Assembly (NCBI GenBank): GCA_927362715.1
Contig: CAKMIX010000015.1
Location: 1-59,801, forward strand
Reading direction: 5' to 3'
Source of the DNA: an uncultured Clostridia bacterium
GTDB taxonomy: Bacteria; Bacillota; Clostridia; Oscillospirales; Acutalibacteraceae
DNA length: 59,801 bases
In this document: positions 1-11,263 of the stretch, in pieces
Numbering within the stretch: position 1 is the stretch's first letter
Layout of the letters: the number at the start of each line of letters is the position of its first letter
Notes under the pieces: generated by a model
What the model was told of the DNA's origin: nothing
The model's database searches: none
Seen by the model: only the letters and a program-made list of their open reading frames with translations
Position numbers and translations under genes: made by a program

Positions 1-4443
<4,443 letters not shown>

Positions 4444-4510
4444 AAATTGACCTCCAATATAATTTTGTTTCCGATAACAAAAAATTATCGGAAGTTAGGT
4501 GGTAAAAAAA

Positions 4511-4711
4511 TTATTTTGTAAATTCAAGAATATCATCCACGCCGCAATTCAAAGCAACGCAAAGGCGTTCAATGCTTTCCAAGGAAATATACTGATCCCG
4601 TTTCAAACGGGTAATAATATTTGCACTGACTCCGGCTTTTTGTGCAAGCTGGGCGTTTGTAATTTTCCGATCAATCAACAAGTGAAAAAGCTTATCATAT
4701 TTAACAGCCAC
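4511..4711 (-). CDS. Small XRE/Cro-type DNA-binding regulator
   Basis: This 66-residue protein is almost entirely one helix-turn-helix domain: ITNAQLAQKAGVSANIITRL is the HTH core, and LESIERLCVALNCGVDDIL is the usual fourth and fifth helix of the YozG-like XRE group. I chose GTG at 4711 because GGAGG lies eight bases upstream; a longer reading from GTG at 4720 would place the start inside that same ribosome site. It lies directly upstream of hsdR on the same strand, so it may control the restriction operon, as C-proteins do for some other restriction systems. That role is inference. It could equally be an element maintenance regulator. Confidence 0.8.
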   Translation of the reverse strand: MAVKYDKLFHLLIDRKITNAQLAQKAGVSANIITRLKRDQYISLESIERLCVALNCGVDDILEFTK

Positions 4712-4873
4712 CAACTTCACCTCCGATAATAATCCAAAAATATCATATCACAAAATCGTGAATATTTCAACAAGAATTGCTGTTTTTTTACGCTCGTAAA
4801 TGCCCGCCTATGTTGGAGGGCAAATTTTTTTGCCTTTTTTCTGAAAAACAGGTTGCGTTTTGACCTCTCAATT

Positions 4874-5440
4874 CCAAATAAGTGAAGGGGTAAAAATTTT
4901 TTGCGATTCAGGGTGTGCATTTGGACGCTCCCGGTGGGAATAAGTGAAGGGGCTTTTTCGGCAAGAAAGTAAAGCCACCCCCAACCGAGTAAAAATTTTT
5001 TCTCATTTTTTCTGTGAAATAGGGTGTCATTTGGCTTTGCAATTCCAAATAAGTGAGAGGGCTTTTTACCAGATAAAAAATTTTTCAGAAACACCCGATA
5101 ATTTGGTACTTCCCAGTGGGAACAAGTGAGGGGATAAATTTTCTCAAGAAATTTTTTGAAGAAAGCCCGAAAATGGGTGTGCATTTCGGCACCCTTTGTC
5201 CAAATGAGTGAGGAGGTTTTTCATTCGGAAATATTTTCCCGTTTAGGGGGTGCATTTGACCTCTGCCAGTGGGAATAGGTGAAGGAACAAATTTTTCAAA
5301 AAGTTTTTTCGGAAAAAGCCCGAAAACGGGTGTGCGTTTGGATACCCCTTGTGCAAATAAGTGAGAGAGATTTCAAATTCTCAAATATTTTCCCATTTAG
5401 ACTTGCCACTTGCCGCTTCCCAGTGGGAATAAGTGAAAGA
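4874..5440. repeat. Array of eight iteron-like repeats in the mobile element
   Basis: Eight copies of a motif ending in AATAAGTGAAGGGG or close variants occur in one orientation, with AGTGA at about 4881, 4943, 5052, 5125, 5207, 5277 (as AGGTGA), 5360 and 5432. Two versions alternate: one preceded by CCAAATAAGTGA, the other by CCCAGTGGGAATAAGTGA. Spacing alternates near 62-73 and 82-83 bases, with one longer interval of 109. The spacers also share GGGTGTGCATTTGG-like words and runs of T and A. No convincing gene lies within. The position just ahead of the VLP-RepA-ParB genes suggests an origin of replication or transfer, or a partition site; this is inference. Confidence 0.65.
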
Positions 5441-5621
5441 CCTTTTCATTGTACCTTGAAAACTGAATAACGATCCGAATTGGATATGACTTTGCCACGA
5501 CCTTACAGGAGCGAGCGAAGCGATGCTGCGGTGAGACTCCGGGGCAGGAACAGAAAAACGGGATTCGGAGAAAACGACAGAATAATTAAATTCCAAGAAA
5601 CGCACAAAGGAGGTGAAAATC
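5441..5621 (+). promoter_or_regulatory. Leader region ahead of the element's plus-strand genes
   Basis: This stretch contains ACCTTGAAAACTGAATAA (about 5453-5470), a word familiar from leaders and rRNA spacers in Firmicutes, then a purine-rich segment and a strong AAAGGAGGTG ribosome site before the ATG at 5622. I see no clear -35/-10 pair. Its role as the transcribed leader for the VLP-RepA-ParB operon is inference. Confidence 0.3.
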
Positions 5622-6005
5622 ATGGTCATAAAAATCACGCCAAAGCAGTCAAAGCGGATCAATGCACTCATCAGAAAGCTCTGCTGCAACTATGTGGACG
5701 GCAACTGCCTTCTGCTGGACGACGGCGAGGAACATTCCTGTGTCCAGTGCATCAGCCGGTACGGAATCTACTGCAACTATTTCAAAAATGCAGTCCTTCC
5801 GGCGGATAGGGAGCTGTTTGCCGAGATCATGCAGCCAAGTCATCAAAAGAGATGTAAAATCTGCAAGTCGTACTTCGTACCGAAGGCAAAGAACCAGCGC
5901 TACTGCCCGGACTGCGCCACCGTCCAAAAGCGGAAGAAAGCCGCCGAGCGCCAGCGCAGGAAACGGGCAGTGCAGTCTCAAGCGGGTTTCAGGGTGCAGC
6001 CCTGA
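5622..6005 (+). CDS. Cysteine-rich VLP-type mobile-element protein
   Basis: This 127-residue basic protein has two cysteine clusters. The first half holds CCNYVDGNCLLLDDG and CVQCISRYGIYCNYF. The second half holds a zinc-ribbon-like pair CKICKSYFV and RYCPDC, followed by a Lys/Arg-rich tail. This matches proteins called cysteine-rich VLP proteins in clostridial conjugative and mobilizable elements; their biochemical role is not known to me. The start at 5622 has AAAGGAGGTG eight bases upstream; a GTG at 5613 lies inside that ribosome site and is rejected. It is the first gene of the element's plus-strand block. The zinc-binding arrangement and basic tail suggest nucleic-acid binding, which is inference. 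Confidence 0.75.
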   Translation: MVIKITPKQSKRINALIRKLCCNYVDGNCLLLDDGEEHSCVQCISRYGIYCNYFKNAVLPADRELFAEIMQPSHQKRCKICKSYFVPKAKNQRYCPDCATVQKRKKAAERQRRKRAVQSQAGFRVQP

Positions 6006-6085
6006 CGAGTGATACTGTTTTGCGACGGTAGGAGTACAAACAGTCTGCTCGCTCCGATAGGGCGGAAATTTAAGAAAGGAATGTT

Positions 6086-6196
6086 CTGCTGCTTGAAGCG
6101 GATGAAAACAGAGTGTCTATGTCACGCTTTTTGAAGCCGCAAAACCGCATAAATCAAGGCTTTTTCCAGGTGAAAATGCCGGATGAAATACCGTAA
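6086..6196 (+). other. Possible small coding remnant between VLP and RepA genes
   Basis: A 36-codon open stretch reads LLLEADENRVSMSRF and then FLKPQNRINQGFFQVKMP before a stop at 6194. Its composition looks like real protein, but it lacks a normal start: the best candidate is CTG at 6086 after AAAGGA, and the first ATG is at 6119. It may be a decayed element gene or a short ORF with a non-standard start. I do not recognise a family. The rest of the 6006-6250 gap holds no clear gene. Confidence 0.25.
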
Positions 6197-6213
6197 TACC
6201 CGAACATACAAAA

Positions 6214-6232
6214 TCACGGTTTAAAACCGTGA
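6214..6232. repeat. Palindrome upstream of the replication initiator gene
   Basis: TCACGGTTTAAAACCGTGA is a 9-bp inverted repeat around a single central base. It ends 18 bases before the proposed repA start. It may be an operator or protein-binding site for replication control, or form a short hairpin in the leader. Confidence 0.45.
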
Positions 6233-6250
6233 CAGAAAGAAGGTGATGAT

Positions 6251-6589
6251 CTGAATCCATATTTTAAACTATCCGAAGCGGAAAACTATGTGTTTTACAA
6301 AGTCCCCAAGGCTTTGTTTACAGAGGAAAAATACAATCCGGTTTCCACCGACGCTAAAATGCTCTATGGCCTACTGCTCGACCGGATGCACCTTTCCGCC
6401 AAAAACGGCTGGACGGACAAGCGTGGACGCATATACCAGTTCTTTACCGTCAAAGAGGCGCAGGAAAAACTGCGCTTCGGGCACGAAAAGATATGCAGGC
6501 TGTTCTCGGAACTGGAGCAGGCTGACCTGATCCTCCGCAAGCGGCAGGGACAGGGCAAGCCGAGCATCATCTACTTAAAAAAGTTCTGA
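6251..6589 (+). CDS. RepA_N-type replication initiator, N-terminal domain only
   Basis: The 112-residue product reads NPYFKLSEAENYVFYKVPKA at its start and continues with DAKMLYGLLLDRMHLSAKNG and YQFFTVKEAQEKLRFGHEK, the winged-helix N-terminal domain of RepA_N initiators found on clostridial plasmids and integrative elements. I place the start at CTG 6251, because AAGGTGAT lies just upstream and the residues before the GTG at 6290 match the family. Full initiators of this family are usually more than twice as long, so this one consists only of the N-terminal DNA-binding domain after a stop at 6587. It may be truncated or a regulator-like version. The ParB-like gene follows 112 bases later. 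Confidence 0.7.
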   Translation: MNPYFKLSEAENYVFYKVPKALFTEEKYNPVSTDAKMLYGLLLDRMHLSAKNGWTDKRGRIYQFFTVKEAQEKLRFGHEKICRLFSELEQADLILRKRQGQGKPSIIYLKKF

Positions 6590-6700
6590 CTTCGGATTTT
6601 TGGACTTCTAAAGTTCCGAAGATCAGAAGCTATTAAGACAAATAGAGTAAGAATACTTACTACCCGAAAAAGAAGAAAAGCAATGGAGGTTTCACAATAT

Positions 6701-7549
6701 ATGAAAGAAAAAGAAACGATTGAATATCTGGATTTAAAACATCTGGTTCCCTTTCGGAATCACCCGTTCAAACTAAGGGACGGAGAAGAAAAGGAACAGC
6801 TTTTGCAGAGCATCAAAACGCAGGGCGCCATCGAGCCGCTGATCGTCCGTCCTCTTTCGGAAAGTGAATACGAGGTCATATCAGGACACAGAAGAATGGA
6901 GATTTGCAAAGAACTCGGCATGGAAAAGATACCTGTTATCGTCCGCAATCTGACCAACGAGCAGGCGGTTTCCATGATGGTAGACGCAAACCTGCACAGG
7001 AACAATATTTTGCCTAGCGAGCGTGCATTCGCCTACAAAATGAAATGGGAAGCGGCAAAAAAATCAGAAAAAACATTGTCGCAACCTGCGACAAGGATGA
7101 GAAATGATGATGTCATAGCTCAAAGCTTCGGTATTGGCAAAGACACCTTGCACCGGTATATCCGTCTGACTTACTTAATTCCCGAATTGCTTGAGATGGT
7201 AGACGAGGGCAGGATTTCACTCACTCCTGCGGTGGAATTGTCGTACTTAACCCATGAAGAACAGCATTTGCTTCTGAACGAAATCGAATATGCGGACGCT
7301 ACGCCGTCCCTTTCACAGGCGCAGAGGCTTCGTGACTTTTCCCGTCAGGGCAGGCTCACTGCCGATGTCATCTTTGCCGTAATGAGCGAGGAAAAAGCCA
7401 ATCAGAAGGAGCAGATCCGCTTTTCCAAAGAGGAGATACAGAAGTATTTTCCCAAAAGCTATACGGGCAAGGATATGCAGAATACCATCCTCAAGCTGCT
7501 GGAAAAATGGCAGCGGCAGAGAGAACGAAACTCAAGGGAGGAACGATAA
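6701..7549 (+). CDS. ParB/Spo0J/RepB-family partition-like protein
   Basis: This 282-residue protein has an N-terminal ParB nuclease-fold domain with GAIEPLIVRP and the signature EVISGHRR, followed by a conserved helical segment ANLHRNNILPSERAFAYKM and a KorB-type helix-turn-helix (AQSFGIGKDTLHRYIRLTYL). ParB proteins bind centromere-like sites and use CTP to spread on DNA. I chose ATG 6701 because GGAGGT is positioned eight bases before it; an ATG at 6683 overlaps that site. No ParA partner is in the window, so it may serve as a site-binding regulator rather than in full partition. The next gene starts directly after its stop codon (TAA-ATG). Confidence 0.85.
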   Translation: MKEKETIEYLDLKHLVPFRNHPFKLRDGEEKEQLLQSIKTQGAIEPLIVRPLSESEYEVISGHRRMEICKELGMEKIPVIVRNLTNEQAVSMMVDANLHRNNILPSERAFAYKMKWEAAKKSEKTLSQPATRMRNDDVIAQSFGIGKDTLHRYIRLTYLIPELLEMVDEGRISLTPAVELSYLTHEEQHLLLNEIEYADATPSLSQAQRLRDFSRQGRLTADVIFAVMSEEKANQKEQIRFSKEEIQKYFPKSYTGKDMQNTILKLLEKWQRQRERNSREER

Positions 7550-7732
7550 ATGGACGATAAAATAATTCCTTTGGGAAGTTTCGTTCCCTACTTTTATTCG
7601 CCGGATAACGATTCCTTTTCCATGCAGATCGGCGGCACGGTTTATGAGGTGACTACCCATTTTGATACAGAGGGCAGAGAAACCGTCCTAAAACAGTTCC
7701 GGGACTTGCTTCTGGAACTGCAAAATATTTAA
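7550..7732 (+). CDS. Small TnpW-like transposon-encoded protein
   Basis: The 60-residue product contains IGGTVYEVTTHFDTEGRETV followed by LKQFRDLLLE. This pattern, a short beta-rich start and a helix that follows the words 'T-HF---GRET', is that of the TnpW family encoded on clostridial transposons. Function is unknown. Its ATG immediately follows the ParB stop, so the two are co-translated. It precedes the recombinase gene by 87 bases. Assignment rests on motif memory and context and is moderately sure. Confidence 0.6.
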   Translation: MDDKIIPLGSFVPYFYSPDNDSFSMQIGGTVYEVTTHFDTEGRETVLKQFRDLLLELQNI

Positions 7733-7744
7733 CCCTGCACATTC

Positions 7745-7798
7745 GACAATGCGGGCACTGCACGGTATACTGGCATTACCCTGCAATGCCCGGTTGTC
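7745..7798. repeat. Imperfect long inverted repeat upstream of the recombinase
   Basis: GACAATGCGGGCA (7745-7757) pairs with TGCCCGGTTGTC (7787-7798) apart from one mismatch and one bulge. Inside it TGCA pairs with TGCA, and GGCATT (7772-7777) can alternatively pair with AATGCC (7785-7790). It sits between the TnpW-like gene and the recombinase ribosome site. It could be a transcript hairpin that limits readthrough into the recombinase, or a recombinase-binding site. Confidence 0.4.
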
Positions 7799-7819
7799 AG
7801 AAAGGAGACTGAAGAATTA

Positions 7820-9520
7820 ATGACAATGCAAAACAAAAACGGGCAGGAAAAAGAAAAAATCACCGCCCTTTACTGCCGTTTGTCGGTGGACGATGACAAG
7901 AAGGATATGGAGTCGAACTCCATTACCAATCAAAAACAGATTTTACTGGACTACGCTAAAAAGCATGGGTATCTTCACCCAGTTTTCTTTGTAGACGACG
8001 GCATTTCCGGGACGACTTTTCAAAGACCGGATTTTCAGCGGATGCAGAGAATGGCGGAGAACGGAGAGGTCGGGACGATCATCGTAAAGGATGTATCCCG
8101 CTTCGGCCGTGAGCAGGTTGAGATGGGCAGGCTGACGCAGGTGGTCTATCCATCTCTTGGCATTACCTTTATCGCCATACAGGAAAATATCAATTCCACA
8201 ACCGGCGAAGGAATGGAAATGCTACCCTTTTACAGCATCTTCAACGAGTGGTATGCGGCGCAGACCAGCAAGAAAATCCGTGCGGTCAATGAGCTGAAAG
8301 CCTCACAGGGCAGGCGGGTTGCTTCTACTGTCGCCTACGGATACAAGAAGATCGAAGGAGACAAAGAACAGTGGTATATCGACGAGCCTGCGGCGCAGGT
8401 GGTGAGAAAAATATTTGCTCTCTGCCTTGCCGGAAGAGGTCCGACACAGATCGCAAAGCAGCTGGAACGGGAAAAAATTCTCGTTCCCACCGCCTACTTT
8501 CATTCTGTAGGAAGAAAGACGAGCAACCCTGTTTCGGCAAATATCTATGGCTGGTGTGAAAGCACAGTAGAGTATATTCTGGACAACAGGCAGTACACGG
8601 GCTGTACGGTAAACGGGAAATCTTCTACGGTCAGCTACAAGGTGCATAAGGTGATTGAGAATCCGAAAGAGGAATATCAGATCATTCCAAATACGCAGGA
8701 AGCAATTATTGATGAGAATGTATGGCTGAGGGTGCAGGAACTTAGAAAAAACAAAAGGCGCAATACCAAGACAGGTAAAAGCAGCTTATTTTCAGGACTG
8801 GTATTCTGTGCGGACTGCAAATCAAAATTACACTTCTGCGCCGCCAAATCACTCAAACGCAATCAGGAATTTTTCCGCTGCGCCAACTACAAGGACGGCA
8901 GAGGAAGCTGTACGATTCATTTTATCCGGGATGTGGTCCTAGAAATGATTGTGAAGGAAGCGGTTGCGGGTTGGGCGGATTTTGTGCGCTGCTATGAGTC
9001 GGTATTCCTCTATATGCAGAAGCAGAAATGTGGGGAGTTCCAGAAAAAACGGCAGCAGGAATTGAAGCTTTCCATAGAAAGCAGCAGAAAGCGGATCGCC
9101 GATCTGGACAAGCTGTTCAGCCGGATTTACGAGGACAATGTGATCGGGAAGCTGTCGGATGAACGCTATTCGAGGATGGCGGCGGAATATGAATCCGAGC
9201 AGAAGGAACTGCTGGAAAAGGTAAATGAGGAAGAAAAGCAGCTATCCGAAATGGAGCAGAAATCGGTGGATATGCGCCTGCTTTTACAGGGGCTACGGGA
9301 ATTTACCGACATGAAAGAGCTTACGCCGACAATCGTCAACAAGCTGATTCGTCGCATTGAGGTGCACAATCCGGAAAAGAAGCACGCCCGAAAAGCGGTG
9401 AAGGTTGACATCTATTTTACAGCGGTGGGGCTGGTGAGTTTACCGGACGAGCAGGAAATCCGAAAAATGATGGAACAGATGCGAAGCACATCACAGATAC
9501 CGAAACAGCTCACTGCATAA
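7820..9520 (+). CDS. Large serine site-specific recombinase (TnpX-like)
   Basis: This 566-residue enzyme should catalyse excision and insertion of the element. The N-terminal resolvase domain holds YCRLS with the catalytic Ser22, then DDGISGTTFQRPDF and VKDVSRFGREQVE. A recombinase domain follows, with a zinc ribbon (CADCKSKLHFC and CANYKDGRGSC), a coiled coil (about 415-490) that in this family joins the synaptic complex, and a C-terminal DUF4368-type end (IRRIEVHNP...VKVDIYFTAV). Length and domain order fit TnpX of Tn4451 and the recombinases of related elements. AAGGAGA lies twelve bases before the ATG. It is the last gene of the element, so the chromosome junction should be close after its stop. 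Confidence 0.93.
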   Translation: MTMQNKNGQEKEKITALYCRLSVDDDKKDMESNSITNQKQILLDYAKKHGYLHPVFFVDDGISGTTFQRPDFQRMQRMAENGEVGTIIVKDVSRFGREQVEMGRLTQVVYPSLGITFIAIQENINSTTGEGMEMLPFYSIFNEWYAAQTSKKIRAVNELKASQGRRVASTVAYGYKKIEGDKEQWYIDEPAAQVVRKIFALCLAGRGPTQIAKQLEREKILVPTAYFHSVGRKTSNPVSANIYGWCESTVEYILDNRQYTGCTVNGKSSTVSYKVHKVIENPKEEYQIIPNTQEAIIDENVWLRVQELRKNKRRNTKTGKSSLFSGLVFCADCKSKLHFCAAKSLKRNQEFFRCANYKDGRGSCTIHFIRDVVLEMIVKEAVAGWADFVRCYESVFLYMQKQKCGEFQKKRQQELKLSIESSRKRIADLDKLFSRIYEDNVIGKLSDERYSRMAAEYESEQKELLEKVNEEEKQLSEMEQKSVDMRLLLQGLREFTDMKELTPTIVNKLIRRIEVHNPEKKHARKAVKVDIYFTAVGLVSLPDEQEIRKMMEQMRSTSQIPKQLTA

Positions 9521-9529
9521 AAAGAAAAC

Positions 9530-9559
9530 GGTGTAACCCGCCACATATCGGGTTACACC
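9530..9559 (+). terminator. Hairpin after the serine recombinase
   Basis: GGTGTAACCCG (9530-9540) and CGGGTTACACC (9549-9559) form a perfect 11-bp stem with an 8-base loop, ten bases after the recombinase stop. The T content after it is modest (ATCTTCTCTACATTTTT). It is a likely terminator, but it could also be part of the element end. Confidence 0.6.
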
Positions 9560-9591
9560 ATCTTCTCTACATTTTTACTGCCTTATCAGCA

Positions 9592-9617
9592 CCCGGCATT
9601 CCCTGCCCGGCTTTTTT
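9592..9617 (+). terminator. Second terminator between recombinase and queT
   Basis: CCCGGCA (9592-9598) pairs with TGCCCGG (9604-9610) with one internal C-C mismatch and is followed by CTTTTTT. It ends plus-strand transcription before the convergent queT gene. Confidence 0.5.
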
Positions 9618-9630
9618 GTTTGTTGCGCGC

Positions 9631-10143
9631 TTATTTCAGCAGCTTTTTTATTCCCGTCTTTTCGATCGCCAGCGAAAGCGGCACACCGCCGACATAGCAG
9701 ACGACCAGTTCCCCGAGCGCGACCCAGAGCGCGTTGATGAGGAAGCCGTAAAAGGTGAAGCCCTCCGGTAAAAACAGCGTGATCTCCGCGCCGACGATCA
9801 GCCCGTTGAACAGAACGGGGAAAAACATCGAAAGAAGCGGCAGGTTTTTCACGCGCACATTGCGCACGGCGTAAGCGCAAAGCGCGGCGAACAGCGTGGC
9901 GAGTGTGCCGCAGACGATGTCCACCATGCCGTAGGGGCTGCCGAGGTTGCCCAAAAAGCAGCCGATCGTAAGGCCCGGGATCGCTGCGGGTGTGAATGCC
10001 GCAAGCACGGTCAGCGCTTCGGAGAAGCGGAACTGCACGTTGCCGTAGGCGAGGTTGGCGGCGGAAGCCGCGTAGGTCAGCGCCGCATACATGGCGGCGA
10101 TGACCGCGCCCTGCACGAGGGCCTTGGTCTTTTGGTTTTGCAT
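9631..10143 (-). CDS. queT: QueT-type queuosine precursor ECF transporter S component
   Basis: This 170-residue membrane protein has about five to six hydrophobic segments. The N-terminal ALVQGAVIAAMYAALTYA and the motif VQFRFSEALTVLAAFTPAAI match QueT proteins, the substrate-binding component of energy-coupling-factor importers for queuosine precursors such as preQ1. It would work with the shared ECF ATPase and transmembrane subunits encoded elsewhere. ACTAAGGAG lies ahead of the ATG in a strongly folded leader, so regulation by a preQ1-type riboswitch is plausible. It stands alone on the minus strand next to the mobile element. Confidence 0.88.
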   Translation of the reverse strand: MQNQKTKALVQGAVIAAMYAALTYAASAANLAYGNVQFRFSEALTVLAAFTPAAIPGLTIGCFLGNLGSPYGMVDIVCGTLATLFAALCAYAVRNVRVKNLPLLSMFFPVLFNGLIVGAEITLFLPEGFTFYGFLINALWVALGELVVCYVGGVPLSLAIEKTGIKKLLK

Positions 10144-10253
10144 AGGTTTTACTCCTTAGTTTTGTTTGGCGCACACGGGGCTTGAAACCCGTTTTTTGCG
10201 CCGGTCGGGATGGTTTCGAACCGACCGCCCGAAAGGAAAAGATTTTTCAGGGC
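10144..10253 (-). promoter_or_regulatory. Structured queT leader, candidate preQ1 riboswitch
   Basis: Read on the minus strand, three hairpins precede queT: 10227-10253 (GCCC-GAAA arms), 10203-10226 (GGTCGG arms) and 10168-10202 (GGCGCA arms with an inner ACGGG/CCCGT stem). An A-rich tail with AAACAAAACTAAGGAG, resembling the 3' end of preQ1 aptamers and containing the ribosome site, leads to the ATG. QueT genes are known preQ1 riboswitch targets, and a class III type was described upstream of queT in Faecalibacterium. I could not match the class I loop consensus (the loop reads TTTCAAG), so the class is open. Confidence 0.5.
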
Positions 10254-10315
10254 AAAGGAATCCTACCCTTTTTGCGGGATTTTGTCAAGAGGGTGCGGAA
10301 AAGTTCCTGAATAAA

Positions 10316-10345
10316 ATAAAAAGCAGCGAGGGCAAAAGCCCTCGC
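10316..10345 (-). terminator. Terminator of the GtrA-HAD-MBL operon
   Basis: GCGAGGGC (10326-10333) and GCCCTCGC (10338-10345) form a perfect 8-bp stem with an AAAA loop. In the minus direction it is followed by TGCTTTTTATTTT, a good intrinsic terminator after the metallo-beta-lactamase gene. Confidence 0.85.
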
Positions 10346-10381
10346 CGTTGATTTGTATAGAAAGCGAAAAAGCACAAAGAC

Positions 10382-11263
10382 TCACGGGCTTGCCATGATC
10401 CCCGTCTGCATACGAATCTCCCCGTTTGCATACAGCGCGGCGCACACGCCGTCGGCTTCCACGGTGGTATAGATCTCTTTGCAGACGTGTTTCAGCTTCA
10501 GCCGGACATCCGGGAAAATGCCGGAACGCTTGTTGGTAACGACGGCAATGCGGGGCTTAAGCGCCCGCAAAAGCCCTGCGGAGGTCGAACCGACCGTGCC
10601 GTGGTGACCGACCTTTAAAAGATCGACCTGCCCGACCGCCCTGCCGATGCGTTTTTCGTCGCCCGTCTTGTAGTTCATATCCGCTGCCAGCAGTACGCGC
10701 GTGCCGCCGGCTTCGAGCAGCGTGACAACGCTGTTGGCATTTTCGCCGTAGCGGATCGGCAGCGTGTTGTGCGTGCCGCAGTAAAAGAATGTCAGCTGCA
10801 TAGCGCCGAGCGAAAGCTGCTTGCCGTCAAAATCCCCGCAAACGGGTGTGCCTGCGCGGTCGAGCGCTTCCCGCATCTGGTCGTGGACCTCCCGGTTGTC
10901 CCAGAACGTGCGCTCCATATGGTTCACGCGGCGATGGTCGTAGGGCCGCAGATATGCCTGTAAAATACGGATGTCCTCGTGCAGCGCCACGGTGTCAAAC
11001 CCGCCCAGGTGGTCAGAGTGCGCGTGTGTGCCGAGCACAAAATCCAGCGTCGCGCGCCCGTCCGCACTGCGGCAGTGACGAAGCAGAAAGTCCACGACTG
11101 TATCTTCATAGCCCTTATATTTCAGGTGCGGCTTGTTTTTCGGATACTCCGTATCCTCCGCTGCGTCGATGAGGGCGTAGTGCCCCTCGCTTTCGAGCAG
11201 GATGCAGTCGGACATGCCTGTGTTCAGAAAATAGATCTTGCCAAGCGGCGCTGTTTCGTCCAT
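10382..11263 (-). CDS. Metallo-beta-lactamase-fold hydrolase, ComEC C-domain-like
   Basis: This 293-residue protein shows the metal-binding motif THAHSDHLGG (His80, His82, Asp84, His85), later VLLAADMN and LKVGHHGTVGS, and the ordered strand-helix pattern of the ComEC/Rec2 C-terminal hydrolase family. No signal peptide or membrane segment is present, so it should act in the cytoplasm. Members of this family cleave phosphodiesters, but its substrate is not known. Its ATG has GGAGGG upstream and lies within the 3' end of the HAD gene (40-base overlap), so the two are translationally linked in one operon. Confidence 0.8.
   Translation of the reverse strand: MDETAPLGKIYFLNTGMSDCILLESEGHYALIDAAEDTEYPKNKPHLKYKGYEDTVVDFLLRHCRSADGRATLDFVLGTHAHSDHLGGFDTVALHEDIRILQAYLRPYDHRRVNHMERTFWDNREVHDQMREALDRAGTPVCGDFDGKQLSLGAMQLTFFYCGTHNTLPIRYGENANSVVTLLEAGGTRVLLAADMNYKTGDEKRIGRAVGQVDLLKVGHHGTVGSTSAGLLRALKPRIAVVTNKRSGIFPDVRLKLKHVCKEIYTTVEADGVCAALYANGEIRMQTGIMASP

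Noticed and set aside
4717-5184. 155-codon minus-strand open frame through the iteron array
   Set aside because: Its repeated words (PSHLFGIAKPND, PLHLFGIERSK) are simply the repeats read in frame; no ribosome site and no family resemblance.
4874-5440. CRISPR array
   Set aside because: The repeats are of two types, imperfect, with spacers that share words, and no cas gene is present.
10168-10202. Class I preQ1 aptamer consensus in the queT leader
   Set aside because: The loop next to the ACGGG stem reads TTTCAAG and cannot form the UAG-CUA pseudoknot of class I, so only a general candidate was kept.
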